NCBI GenBank assembly: GCA_963082875.1
Contig: OY720102.1
Coordinates: 15,102,990 to 15,166,989 of the forward strand
Source: Corella eumyota
Lineage: Eukaryota > Chordata > Ascidiacea > Phlebobranchia > Corellidae
Length of the DNA stretch: 64,000 bases
Reading direction: 5' to 3'
The notes beneath the pieces are model-generated. The model was not told where the DNA came from and ran no database searches. It worked only from the letters and a program-made list of their open reading frames with translations. Of the stretch, positions 23,275-35,464 are shown piece by piece (positions within the stretch are counted from its first letter, which is position 1; the number at the start of each line of letters is the position of its first letter). Position numbers and translations under genes: made by a program.

Positions 23275-26091
23275 ATGAGTTTGAAAATATTTATGTTTTT
23301 GTGCTTCTGGTTATGCTTAGCTGCATCCCCAAAAAACAAAGTTTGTTTTAATGCAAGCCCCGATAGTCCCGCTTTCAGGGAGCTAAGATCAACCCAAGGG
23401 AGACCAGGCAAGCTTGGACCAGCTGGGGAGAAGGGTGAAAAAGGTTCAAGGGGTGAAATTGGGGCAATTGGGGGTCCTGGCGTTAGAGGTGAACAAGGTT
23501 TGATGGGTGAAATCGGCCCCATAGGTTCCAAGGGGTCAGTTGGGGCTATTGGAGAGTGTTCTTGCAATGAGGGTGTTGTGTCGAAGTTGGAAAAAATTCT
23601 CCCTCAAATAAAAGGTATTTTGGTTACTTTATATTTGATAAATAATGATAATATCATCGGCATACTGGTAGAACCTCAAAACTAAAATAAAAACAATTTT
23701 AAGACAATTAAATAACTTTTTAAACCTTGCAAGTATATTTTGTATGGTTTATTAACATTGTTCCTTATATAAACAAGTATACTTAATACAGTGGCATTTT
23801 TAAAGTGCTAAAACTTAATTGTAAAATTAATTTTATCATAGATATTTAGTTATTATATTAACAAACGATGTTAAGTTATTATGTCAGTTTTAATTAAATA
23901 AACTTTTAATTTAAATAACTTAAAATGTTTTATGGATTCTGTGCCAAAAAAATACAGCTTTTAAAATTTGTATTTTTTAATATCTGCTAAAATTTCTTCT
24001 GTTTATAAATTCATTTTTTTTTTTTTTAAATTGCAACCAGTTTTAATTTAACAACATTCGTATGTTAACAAAACTTTGAATACTGGATCTTTTTACTTAA
24101 AATACACGGTTATTTAAAGTTCAAAAATCAAATGATAAATTAATAAAAAGTTATTCTTTAATTACAAACTAAATCATTTTTTAAATTCCGCTAAATTTAT
24201 ATTTGTTGTCAAAATTTGAGTTACGAGGTTCTAACAGTAAGCAGACAATAAAACAATTTATAAACATTTTGTAATATTTAATTTTACAATTTAAACATTT
24301 AAGAGTTAAGCTAAATCATGATAACTTATAAGATTGATTCTAAATAAACATAAATATTTATAGCTAGTGTATGTGGACTTGGGTTAAAAGATGGAAGAAT
24401 ACCGGATAGTGACATCACAGTTAGTTCTTATTGGAACAGCAACTACTTACCACATAAAGCAAGGTTGGATGCTCATAACCATGGTTGGTTACCTAATCAA
24501 GGTGAGTTGTTGGAATTATTTTCTATCTTATAATAAAGTTTCACAACTTTTGTAATTAGTGGAAAATAAACATTAACATTGTTTTAATTAATAGGGAGGG
24601 TTGGGGAATGGATCCAAATTGACCTCAAGACATCAACTCGAGTGACAGGAGTTGTGACACAAGGAGGTTACTTCAGTAGGTATGCTTATTGGGTTACCAG
24701 CTTTAAGATATCTTATGGTTCCAGTACATCAGATATGCAGTTCATCCAAGATAATGGAAATGATCTGGTAAGCTTAAATTTAAAACGAAAATTTATTTTG
24801 TTTAACTTATTAAAGTTTAGAAACAGTTTTTAATTAATTGGTGTTAATTAATTTAAAAAGTTTATTTTATTAAAAATGTTTCAATTAAAATCACCAAAAC
24901 TTGTTTTTAAAGTTGTGTGTTGTTTACAAGCTAGATAATAATAACCAAGCAAATCATTGTTTAAACAATCCCCATTCTAATTGTTTTGTGACGTCATAGC
25001 TTGTTACAAAACTTAATTATGCGTCGTGTAACAATAAAGGGTCTGCGACAGTTTTTGAATTTTTTATTAATCTAAAAGTAAAAGTTTTGTAATTTTTAAA
25101 AATTAACATTGTAAAAATCCCGCGAACCGGTGTGAAAATAATTATGTGGGTTTTTCTTATGTTTGTACTCGGTCTTCAGTCGTTGTTTGACTGGAAAAAC
25201 GTTTTTTTATTAAAACATGTCCAATATAGCAATATTGATGTTTTTTAAATTCTACAGGTTCTAAGGCTAAACTGGATTACAATTTTTTACCGATTTTGTA
25301 TTTCAGTTTTATTATTTTCCAATGCTGACTATCACTTACATTTTCAGCCACAAATGGGGTTTACTACTTGTTGAAAGACGTTTTTATGTTTTTTCCAAGT
25401 AGTAAATAAGTTGTAAGTTTATAATTTAACGCAAGTTATAATCTACTGTTTTCTTAAGGCCGAACGTAGCTACTTTGGTCCTAGTGTACGAAGTAGTGCA
25501 TGTTTTTTTAAGTGCATGCTACATTTGATTTTGTGGTTGTGATTTATGTCCATAAAACTGTTTTTTGCAAGACATGGAACGTATTTATATCACGTTGCTA
25601 TGGACGCTGTTCTAGCTCCCTAAAAACAGTGTCAACACGAATGCTTAAATTTAAGCACAACTTAAATATAAAGTCGATAACTTAAATTTAAGCATTGTCG
25701 TAACAATTTTTTATTTAAAATAGCAAAAATCCGTAACTTTTGGGCAGGAAATAAGCCATTTAGATTGTAACCAGGGGCTGGCAAACACGTCACAATGCCC
25801 TTTATAAACATTTTAATTTTGCATGTTGCAGTCCCTTTAAGTTAAATGTGAAGCGATGAACAACGCGCGATTAAAAAAGTTATAAAATTTAAATAATTAA
25901 TATCTTAAACCTGAATATTATTACGTTAAATATTATATTAAATCTTTTTAAAGGTCTTTGTTGGTAATGAAGATGGAAATGGTTACAAGTTCAACAACTT
26001 TCCTCAACCTATAAGTGCTCGCTATGTTCGATTGTATCCACAAACCTGGTATGAATATCCCAATCTTCGCATGGAGCTTTTATCTTGCTAG
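23275..26091 (+). CDS. Secreted collagen-stalk F5/8C (discoidin-like) lectin, unit 2
   Basis: Exons 23275-23614, 24364-24501, 24595-24767 and 25954-26091 join in frame (789 nt, 262 aa plus stop). Residues 1-17 or so are a signal peptide (MSLKIFMFLCFWLCLAAS). A divergent N-terminal segment (CFNASPDSPAFRELRS) follows, then 18 Gly-X-Y triplets, a CSC and a short neck (KLEKILPQIK), then one F5/8C domain from about residue 116 to the end (SVCGLGLKDGRIP to ELLSC). F5/8C domains bind sugars, phospholipids or matrix through exposed loops, and a collagen stalk normally trimerises, so a multivalent secreted lectin of the ficolin or collectin style is the likely product. The variable residues are YWNSNYL and NHGWLPN in exon 2, GGYFSRYAYW in exon 3 and TWYEYPN in exon 4. 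One of the two N-terminal cysteines of the sister copies is lost here. The exact ligand is unknown. Confidence 0.87.
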
Positions 26092-26359
26092 TAATCACAT
26101 ATTTCTTTCGGTTAATTATTTTAATTCCTAGTTGTTAATTAAAATTCTTTAGTTATGTAATATATTAAAACTTGTAAACTAATTAATTTTATAATTTTGA
26201 ACAAATAATCCGTGTTATTATATTTAAAAAATTCTGTAAATGTACTAAAATGTTAAGGCTGTAATAGTTGGGTTTATTAAATGTGTGAATAAACATAATG
26301 TAACAAAGTCTATAGTAGTAATATTTAAATTTCCTATTTTTAAGTGAGCAGTTACTGCG

Positions 26360-26675
26360 ATGTCAAATCGTAGGTCTAATATTTGGTAAAGACTGTAATC
26401 AAAGATAGTGAAAGTAAAGCAATGTGTAATAAATGTAAATTATTTATTTCAAGTGGCTGTCCAGGCAACAAAAGAAGTTATAATACTAAAAATTTACAGC
26501 CATTTTCATTGACGAAAGGTTTTAAATGACGAAGGTTTTAAAGATCTTATGAAAGTTCTAGAGCCCAGGTTTAAAATACCATCCCGCACAATACTACCTG
26601 CTCTTAAAACAGAGGTGTGGGAAGGATTAGAGGACGAGATTGAACAAATCTTTCTGGCCAAAGCTTTAATTTAAG
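26360..26675 (+). pseudogene. BED-finger hAT transposase relic, unit 2
   Basis: Same relic as 10960-11330, with a more complete segment resembling PRFKIPSRTILPALKTEVW and LEDEIEQIFLAK. In-frame stops are present and only the N-terminal part is retained. Confidence 0.68.
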
Positions 26676-26689
26676 CTTTTAGCAAAATT

Positions 26690-27290
26690 GTGATGTTGAA
26701 TTAACAGTTGGTGAAGTTTAAACGGGAGGCTTCCCAACGACAAATGTGAGGCCAAGCACTTCTCCGTACGTGGATATTCGTTGGTTTTATAAGCGCGTCT
26801 GGTCAGCTTGTAGTGCCTTTAGGCCGATGGCTTTGATCGACTGTTCGCTTTTTTGAATATCGGATCACGTACGCTATGGCAGGAACTGTTTTCCCCTAAA
26901 TTGGCACAGTTTTAAGGCTTCGAGGTAAAAAATGTCTAATATAATATGGCTAAATATTGCTTTTTATGTTAAGTTTATTTTCTGCAAAAAAAATTTAAAA
27001 AAAAAGTACAACAAACGGGTCAGAGAGGACAAAATAAGGTTATTTTCCTATGTCTGCCAGCATATGATCTTACGACGATGACGTCGTGCATAACGTAACT
27101 CGCGAGCGTTGGGACTTTCCCTATTTACAATATTTACCTTCAAATCCCGATATCTCAAAAACTACTTGACCAATTTTTAAAATAATGGTATCCTCGTGCA
27201 AGTTGGAAAATTCCAACATAATTAAAAAAGAAACTCTACGACCGAACCATCTCTTTAAAAATCAGTTTAATTATTGTGCAAATATAATCA
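26690..27290. other. Unassigned spacer, unit 2
   Basis: This stretch contains GGAGGCTTCCC and CGTACGTGGATATTCG, partly shared with 57150-57370. The part after 26930 is unique to this unit. I see no coding frame or RNA gene. Confidence 0.5.
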
Positions 27291-27299
27291 ATAATATTC

Positions 27300-28035
27300 T
27301 AACATGCTAAAAGCAACTCAAGACTGGGTCGAGGTAACAATTGTTGCTTTATATTTAGGTCTTGAAGTTGACTTTCTTGCAAAGAATATTTAAAAAGTGG
27401 TGACATTTTCGTACACCGCATATGAGTAACTACTTCAACTTTTTGTTGACATCGCGTTGAGGAAATGTGATTTTGTAAACAGACCAAAAACAGATGTTTT
27501 TAGATTAATTGAGCAAATTATAAAGTAAAAATAAAGAAATGTTAAGATATATTTAAGTTAAAAAAATCAGAAAAGTTATGGTCTGGCAATATTTGCCAAA
27601 ATTGTTTGCGTTAGCTGATATATTCTGGATAAAATTTTAAGTTAATTTTAGGCATAAATTAAATCTTTTTTGCTGAATAATGTTTTTATTATTTTATTAA
27701 AATTTAAACAAATAACGAACAATTTTTGGATCTCTATTACTTTCACACTCCCGAATTTAACAGGGCGTTATAACCTAAGTATGACAATTGTTCAACCAGA
27801 CATTAAAAATTAGTTGAAATATGTTTTAATGAGTATAACTTAGTCTGCTTTACGAGTCAGATGTGTTAATGGGTAAACTGAATATGTGAGGGTTATGGTA
27901 AGGGTTTAATTTATGCAACCTCTTTGTTTAATTACATGTGCCGTATTTCGGTTACACACCCTGTTTATGTAGGGCGTGCGAAACTAATAGAGATCCCAAT
28001 TTTTATGTATCAAATTTGAAAATTATATATACTGT
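27300..28035. other. SINE 3' fragment and AT-rich spacer upstream of the MFS copy
   Basis: A SINE remnant (27300-27385) is followed by AT-rich sequence shared in part with 57985-58365. The stretch 27730-28010 is present only here. No gene is seen. Confidence 0.5.
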
Positions 28036-28039
28036 AATA

Positions 28040-28190
28040 ATGGCAGCATGGTGTAGTGGTCAGAACACTTGGCTTCACTACATGAGGTCCTGGGTTCGAT
28101 CCTCATTGCTTCCATGCTGTAGCGCTCTTAAGTAAGGCGCTATAAACCGTATGAACTTCTGCTGAGCCAGCACTTAACCAGCAGCTTTTT
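28040..28190 (+). repeat. SINE head just upstream of MFS exon 1, unit 2
   Basis: A well-kept tRNA-like head (GGCAGCATGGTGTAGTGG and GGTTCGATCC) that breaks off at CAGCAGC. It is orthologous to 58371-58520. Confidence 0.85.
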
Positions 28191-28679
28191 TTAAGTTGTT
28201 AAGTTGACCTTTCCATATCGCTAATTAATAAATGTAAAAATATAGTTTAACAGAATTTAAATTCAGTTTACTTTAACATTAGGAAAACAATTTGAAAATG
28301 GTTAAAACATTTAAAGGGGAGCCCATGTATCATTGGTATTGTATAACAATCCTAATGTTGTGTTATGGGTTTGGGGAGTTGGGTCATTTTATGATCGGTG
28401 TCACCTCAAAGGAAATGGCACAGGACGTTCATTTTGGAGACATGGCTTGTTTGACCTTGGACATAAATGTTGAAAAACTGTCAAACACAAAATGCGGAGA
28501 TGTGAAGAATTCAACACAGTGAGTAGTTGTTAATTTTGCATGCTAATATTATTTTATTTTCTTAGATCTATATTAGACAATACTAAAGGTAAACGTTAAC
28601 AAAAATTTGCAGAATGTGGGATGGAACAGAAATTTTGTATTTTACTGCAAGATAAAGTCGATATTTCCTTAAGCAGTGA

Positions 28680-29115
28680 GAATCAAACCCAGGATCTTAA
28701 CTAACGATGCTACAACATGCCAGTAGTGGGAATCAAACCAAGAACCTTAGGTCTTACCTAACGATGCTACAATATGTCAGCAGTGAGAATCAAACCCAAC
28801 ATCTCAGGCCTTACTTAAAAATGCTACAACATGCCAGCAGTAGGAATCAAACCCAGGATCTCAGGTCTGACTTAAGGATGCTACAACATGCCAGCAGTAG
28901 GAATCAAACCCAGGATCTCAGGTCTGACTTAAGGATGCTACAACATGCCAGCAGTCGGAATCAAACCCAGGATATCAGGTCTTACTCAAGGATGATACAA
29001 CATGCCAGCAGTGGGAATCAAACCCAGGATCTCAGGCCTTACACGAATGCTACAAAATGCCAGCAGTGGGAATTAAATTCAGGACCTTAGGTCTTACTCA
29101 AAGATGCTACAACAT
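28680..29115 (-). repeat. 57-bp satellite in MFS intron 1
   Basis: About seven repeats of a 57-bp unit (ATGCTACAACATGCCAGCAG then AATCAAACCCAGGATCTCAG), the reverse complement of the 55-bp satellite family. The 57-bp period is 19 codons, so a repeat-encoded frame stays open. Unit 3 has only about three copies at 58890-59043. Confidence 0.88.
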
Positions 29116-29319
29116 GCTAACTAACAAAGTAAATTATTAATATTCTTAATTTTTAGATGGGATTGAATGGAACGATATATTGTGAATGAAATTACTCAGG
29201 CCAGGGAATAGAATACCAAGTTCTTGCTGGTCCAATGTTTATTGCCATTTTTACTGTTACGGGAGTTGTAATGGGAATTGTTGGCGATAAATATAACAGG
29301 TTGATTACCGACTATTTTT

Positions 29320-29550
29320 TATATTTATTTATCTTCAATGTGGAAAGGTCAACTTCACGACCTAAACATAGAATAACATCATTTACTCTGACTCCGTATC
29401 AAGTTGCCTTCAACAGTTTGGGATATTATAAATTACAATAAGCCGATAATTAAGCTGCTAATTAAGTGCTGGCTCAGCAGGAGTTCATACTGTTTATAGC
29501 GCCTTACTTAAGGGCGCTACAGCATGAGGGCTGTGGGGATAAATTTTTTT
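29320..29550 (-). repeat. SINE in MFS intron 2, unit 2
   Basis: Minus-strand copy whose tRNA-like head is degraded after AGCATGAGGGC. Shared with 59257-59455. Confidence 0.8.
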
Positions 29551-29954
29551 TATAAACTTTTTTTGAAGTAAAAGAGAGTTAATAGAAAATGTGTTCTTGT
29601 TAGTAAAATGGTGGTTTTGGCATATAGTTTTTGGTAAAATGTCAGTAACTCCATTTTCTATGCAAACCTAAAATCTTTTAAAAATTTGTTTTATTTATTT
29701 TGCTTTTTAATATTTAAATTTTGAATTAACTTTTATAAAACTCTTTTTATTTTATTGTTTAGAATCCAGATATTATCTGCAAGTGTTTTCTTTTACTCAG
29801 TAATGACTTTCACCACCGGATTTGCCGACACTTATTGGTTGTTAGCTTTGCTGAGAGTTGGTTTTGGGGCAGGGTGAGTTTAAAGTTTGTTTCAGTAAAA
29901 AAATATTTAAAAAAAAAAGTTTTTTGTACCAGTTAATATTTTTAACTAAATTTG

Positions 29955-30395
29955 TGGGTGAAGCATGGTGTAGTGGTAAGAGCACTTGGCATCACTACAT
30001 GAGGTTCTGTGTTCAATTCCCACTGCTCTTATGCTATAGAGTTTTAACAAACCTTAATAATATCAATTTTTTTGTATGTATAATAAATTCTCTTAAAAAC
30101 CTAAAACTTTTTTTCCCAGAGAGTCGGCCTGTACTCCTCTTACCTCAAGTTTGGTGGCCGACATTTTCTCACAGAAAGTTCGAGCTTTTGCGATGAGTTT
30201 TTTCAACTTTGGGATTTATTTTGGATATGGTTTGGCATTTGCTGTTAGAAATTATGTAACTGACGCCAACATTCTTGGAATGGTAAAAAATTTTTAAATA
30301 TTTTTGACCGGCAGCATGGTGTAGTAGTCAGAACACTTGGCTTTACTACATAAGGACCTGGGTTCGATCTCAACTGCTGTCATGATGTAGCACCC
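29955..30395 (+). repeat. Two SINE heads flanking MFS exon 4
   Basis: Only ~80-bp tRNA-like heads remain, at about 29959-30040 and 30309-30390. Both are also found in units 1 (13925-14010, 14271-14350) and 3 (59890-59960, 60237-60320), so both truncations are older than the duplications. Confidence 0.8.
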
Positions 30396-30709
30396 CTATT
30401 TTTGAACAATTTATTTTTAGGGTTTTTTATTAAATCAACCCCCAAAAAAACAAAATTGATTTAACTTTTTTTAAATTAATTTTTAACTAATTTTTTGTTA
30501 ATTTTTTCTTAGAGCTGGCGTTGGTGTTACTTTATAGCTGGAGCTCCAGGCATAATTATGGCGATTATTTTATATTTCTCTGTCAAAGAACCAGAACGTA
30601 AAATTATAGAACAAGCTGAAGAGAATAACAAATATGAGACAGACTTTGGTATTTAATACTTTTGATAAAATGTTTAATAAATGAACCTGTTTTCTGTAAT
30701 TCGATCGAT

Positions 30710-30925
30710 CTCACGACCTAAACATAGAGTTGACTTTGGCAGTTTGGGATATTATTCAATATATTTGTCCGATAATTAATCTGCTGATAAGTGTTGGCTC
30801 AGCAGGTGTTCACACCGTTTATAACACCTTACGTAAGGGTGCTACAGCATAAGAGCAGTGGGGATTGAACTCACGACCTTATGTGTGGTGTAGCAAGTGT
30901 TCTTACCACTACACCATGCTGCCGT
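30710..30925 (-). repeat. SINE in MFS intron 5, unit 2
   Basis: The 3' part is eroded (CGACCTAAACATAGAG remains); the head ends CACTACACCATGCTGCC. Confidence 0.8.
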
Positions 30926-31463
30926 TTTCATTATAAGAATTGTATTTTTTAAGTTTGCCGTAAAATTTCCTATTTTTTTGGAGAAATGTTTAAAAGTTAT
31001 TTGGCCTATTTTGCAAACTATATTTTTAACTAAGCTATTTATAAACCTGGCTATAAATTTTATTTCTGCTCTCAAACTGCCACAGGCAACTCGAGACTGG
31101 GTCGGGGTAACAAATATTCATCTATGTTCAGGTCATGAAGTCGACCTTCCCACATCGAGGATAACAAAATCTAAATCAAATTTTAATATTTTCAGCAAGT
31201 TTTTGTTGGTCTTACAACAGTCAGTTATATTTTGATCAATATTACCCCGGCACAGAGGTGGGGTTGTGGATGAGTTTAACTTCCATCGTTGGTGGAACGA
31301 TTGGGATAATCACTGGTGGAATTTTGTCCGATTTACTCGCTTCTAAATACGGTAATCTTTATTTTGATCATATTATTAAAAATCGATTTTACTAAATGGA
31401 CATTTTCCTAAAATAGTTTTCGAAAACGGCATTATCTGAAAATTTTGACATAAATTGAAGGTT

Positions 31464-31720
31464 GGCAGCATGGTGTAGTGGTCAAAACCCTTGTCTTTAC
31501 TACATAAGTTCCGTTGTTCGATCCCCACTGCTTCCATGCTGTAGATCCCTTAAGTAAGGCGCTATAAACGATATTAACTTCTGCTGAGCCAGCACTTAAT
31601 CAGCAGCTTAATTATTGAGCAATTATAATATCCCAAACTGTCAACTTGAGACCGGGTCGGGGTAAGTGACGTTACTCTATGTTTAAGTTGTGCATTCGAC
31701 CTTCCCACGTTAAAGATAAA
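31464..31720 (+). repeat. SINE in MFS intron 7, unit 2
   Basis: Near full length, but its end signature has drifted to CCCACGTTAAAGATAAATAAG. Confidence 0.85.
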
Positions 31721-32163
31721 TAAGTACAATAAAACAATTTTATTTTCGGAGAAGGGATAGGGTATAAGGGGGTTAATATAAATGTCCTATTATGTGTAAA
31801 TTGACAGTATTATTAATATAACAAAAATTTTGTAGATTTGTATTTAGAAATATTTCATTTTTTTGGGGGTTTTAATTTTAAATCTAATTTTTTTAGGTGT
31901 CCGAACAAGATTGTGGGTTTTGGTCGTTAGTTAAGCAATAGCCTGCCCTCTAGCGGCGGGAACTCTTTACTTTTTCCGCCTTATGCTTTTATTTCGCTCT
32001 TTGGAGCTTATTTATTCGGTAAATAGTTTCATATTTTTTTAAGAGAACAGTTACCCCGACCCAGTTTCGAGATAACTTTATTGTAATCAAATTTGATTTA
32101 AAACACAGCGGAAATGTGGTTCGGAGTTTTGTTCACTGTTTTGGTTGAGTTCTTTCCTGCCCA

Positions 32164-32245
32164 TATACATGGCAAAAATCAAAAATCGTTTCGAAAAACA
32201 AAAATCGTTTCGAGAAAAAAAAATTTTGTTTCGAGCAAAATTTGC
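32164..32245. repeat. GTTTCG motif cluster at the left end
   Basis: Three copies of ATCGTTTCGA or TTTGTTTCGAG occur within 70 bp of the junction. The right end has the same motif in inverse orientation (AAACGATTTTCGAAACG), as expected for subterminal recombinase-binding sites, which is inference. Confidence 0.7.
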
Positions 32246-32334
32246 ATTTTCTAGTGGTAAGGTGGCAGTAGAGGACCATTTTTAAACTTTGTAGTATTTT
32301 ATGTAATTACAATGGGAACGAGAAATTTAAGTGA

Positions 32335-32745
32335 ATGGTAAAATAAAGGGACCGGAAATGAAGGAACTAAAAAAAGCTGCCTACGATAAAAGGGGGACGC
32401 GAAAAATGAAGGAACAGAAAATAAAGGACCAAGTAAACAAAGGAACGGAAAATAAAGGAGCGGGAAAATGAAGGAACCGAAAAATGAGGGAACGGGAAAA
32501 TGAAGGAACCGAAAAATGAGGGAACGGGAAAATGAAGGAACCGAAAAATGAAAGAACTGGAAAATAAAAGATCGGGAAAATGAGGGAACGGTAAAATGAA
32601 GGAAACGGAAAATGAAGGAACCGGTAAATAAAGGAACGGAAAATGAAGGAGCGGTAAAATGAAGGAACCGGAAAATGAGGAAACGAGAAAATGAAGGAAC
32701 GGAAAATAAAAGAACTGGAAAATGAGGGAAGGAACGGGAAATAAT
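32335..32745. repeat. Minisatellite, GGAAAATGAAGGAACC type
   Basis: About 25 imperfect copies of a ~15-bp unit, the reverse complement of the minisatellite in the intron 1 insertions of units 1 and 3. Between the left junction and this array lies GGTGGCAGTAGAGGACCA, resembling GGTGGCAGAAGGGTCCA near the left end of those insertions, so a related fragment may have been captured. Confidence 0.8.
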
Positions 32746-35316
32746 TTATAAACGCAAATTGCCTGATGAATTTACCATTAATGGCATTTATTTATAAATA
32801 CATTAAAATTACCTTAGTGAACACACCACATACTGGTGCAATACACAATCTAAAATCAGGTTATGTACCTTTTCGTGCCTAACATCTTCGTTTAATGCAC
32901 CTTTGTTTTATTTTATGTCAAAAGTTTTTGGTGAAATAACAGTTGGTAAATACGAGAACATTAAATTACAGTTGGTGAAATTGGTACAAAATCACACTTA
33001 ACATACACATTTTTAAAATGTTAACATAGCACATAGCTTGTCATTAAGAAAAAAAAATCATAAGCATTAACGAAAATAAAGTTGTATTTTATAAATTTTG
33101 TTTCCATTTAAAAATTAACACTTTTTAATACAAAATTATATCGTGGTACAATACAGTTGGTAAATTTGAATAAGTTATAACTAATTTAAGTTTAACATTC
33201 AAAAAAATAATTAAAATCCAGCACTTAATAGAAGCTTAACATTAAAAACATTTTAATAAAATTAAGCAGTTTTTTTTTTTAATTCCAGTTTTCATATTTC
33301 TTAAAATTGACCACAATGAAGTCTTTCAGTAGAATAATCTAAATAAGGTGAAACAAAAATTTTAAAATTTTGTACTAAACACCATAGCAATTTAAAACTA
33401 GATTTAGTTGAAAAATAAAATATGGAAAAAAAAATTAAAAAGCAAAATACAGAATGTTAAGGTTCATGTTGTCCGGCTCTAGACAAAACAACGAGTCGTT
33501 TACCATAGTAGAGAATTTAGGAGAGCCGTAATCCTGACAAGACAATTTCTCCATAAGTATTTCCCCATAAGAGAGAATTTTGGAAAGCCGTAAACCAGCC
33601 AGAGAATTTAGAAGCAAAAATTTAATATTACTGACAATAACAATTTGTTTGGTATTTGAAGATTCTAAACCATAATAATGTTAATTTAAATTATCATTTC
33701 ATAACATGCAATTAAAATATTACTAATTAACAAACACTTTTTCATTTATTATTTGTTTTTAGCATTTAATATTGTTGAGTTTTTTCGCTTAATGACTGTG
33801 GCAACATATTTTAATAAACAACAAATATAAATTCGCTATATTTACTTTCTCAGTTCCAACAATCAGTAAAATTAAACAACTTACCTTAAATTAAAGGTCT
33901 TCAGCTCAACACAGCATTTTAAAGATTATTATTGAGAGTGTAAACTTATTCCTAAAAATAAATTTTATTTTAATAAATCTTGTTAAAATAACTTAATAAT
34001 ATGAATTTAATTATATTAATAACAAAATCAAATTTTTATATCTTGAAAAATAGCGACACCATGTAAAAAGTTCAGAGTGTTTTTTTAAATGATGTCACAA
34101 ACTGCTTTGGTGAGGTAATTATAATGTATGCTAAGATGTTAAAAGCCTAAACTAAATATAAAACAAATGATCGTACTTAAAATGTAGAAAAACTAGCAAT
34201 TAAATGATGCTACCTACAGGTTGACACAAAAGGGTTTAAGGAGACAACAGAAGTATTATATGAAGAAAATGCAAATGGCTCGGTTGTAAACAATTAGGCT
34301 TGCACAGAGTTGCAAAATTTTTATCCAAAACCTGCCTAACATATAATGTTCTTGTAAGATATTAAATCTCTTTTGTGCCAAAGTCTAACCATCACCATCA
34401 TTCGATTGCAAATTAAATTTACTTTAGAAATGGGCAAATTAAAATGTAGCACACAGGGGTCGTGACGTCTTTTCTGCAAAAAAAAATGATAATTGAAATG
34501 CATAATTTCCTCATATAATGCGCTTGTTGACCTTTTTATTCTTCCGAACTAATTTTTCAATTACCACTGTTCCTATTTAAGCCTATATAACACTATTTTC
34601 ATTTTAACTTATTTTGTAAAAAAACAATTTAGCATTTACAATATGGAGACAGCTAATACGTAGAGAGCTAAATTAAAAAGTTTGTTAATTATAGGCATAT
34701 GTCGTTAGTAAACGAAAATGTTACCTAGCAAGAAAATCTGCAAATATCATGAAAATAAAAATTTAACAAACAAGACCCCACAAAAGTTTGGTCAAAATGC
34801 TTGCAATAGCAGTGAATTGTTTAAATGCTAAGTTCTTATAGTTTACAATTCTATGACTTCTTTCTAACTATAAACTAGATGTGATTCCAATTCTTTCAAC
34901 AAAATGTATATATTATATAGGCCTATATTGTTTATTTTAAACATGTCATTGAGTAGATAAATTTTTATTTTTTAATTAAATATCATATATATACATCTTA
35001 ATCTATTGATTTATATGTTGGTTCTATCTATAAAAATAAAATCAACATACCGTATAGAACAAGAAAAAAATACTTCATCACAAGGTTTGTCGATTTTTAA
35101 ATTTGGTTTTTAAATCACCAAAAACTCTAAGAAATGGTGTATCTCAGTTACTGTATCTTTTTTGGAAAACCTTTTTCTTTTAGCATAAGTGTTCCTGAAA
35201 TATATAACATATATATTACCTTGCTAAGGTCTTATGTTGTTAAGACTGTCAAAAACAAATTAAAGTAACAAGATTGTTAAAAATTAAATGTCAAAAACTA
35301 GTATAAACTGGGTATT
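32746..35316. other. AT-rich stretch inside the 14-kb insertion, no gene recognised
   Basis: Long runs of A and T with a single notable minus-strand frame (33435-33617) that contains two similar pieces (SLAGLRLSKILSYG and DYGSPKFSTMV). It could be one exon of an unseen gene, but no partner exons were found. Confidence 0.4.
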
Positions 35317-35464
35317 TATAAGCTATACAGGATCGAATGGACCAAATGGATCAAATGTATAACAAATGGATAGCAAATGAACCGAATGGATCGATCCATT
35401 TGATCGATTCGGTCCATTCGCTAACCATTTAATATACAATCCATTCAAACCTGTATAGTTTATA
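35317..35464. repeat. 148-bp imperfect palindrome built from ATGGATC-like motifs
   Basis: Arms run from TATAAGCTATACAGGATCG to CCTGTATAGTTTATA around the centre GGATCGATCC. They contain repeated AAATGGATC and CGAATGGA motifs in opposite orientations. TATAAACTGGG lies on both sides (near 35302 and 35472) as a direct repeat. It could form a cruciform or hairpin; it may be a small palindromic transposon. Confidence 0.75.

Noticed and set aside
23275-26091. Ciona self-sterility genes (s-Themis/v-Themis)
   Set aside because: Those are fibrinogen-like and polycystin-1-like proteins. Here the domain is F5/8C with a collagen stalk, so the comparison fails although a recognition role is possible.
28040-28125. 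Possible tRNA genes with A and B boxes (many positions)
   Set aside because: Each is followed by the same SINE body, and none forms a convincing complete tRNA with an acceptor stem. They are SINE heads.
28707-29090. 127-aa open frame with 19-residue repeats (QTQDLRS, ATKCQQW)
   Set aside because: It is a translation of the 57-bp satellite; the period is a multiple of three, so the frame stays open. No start context, domain or conservation in unit 3.
33435-33617. 60-aa minus-strand frame inside the large insertion
   Set aside because: Contains two similar pieces but no splice partners or known motif. Left as unassigned.
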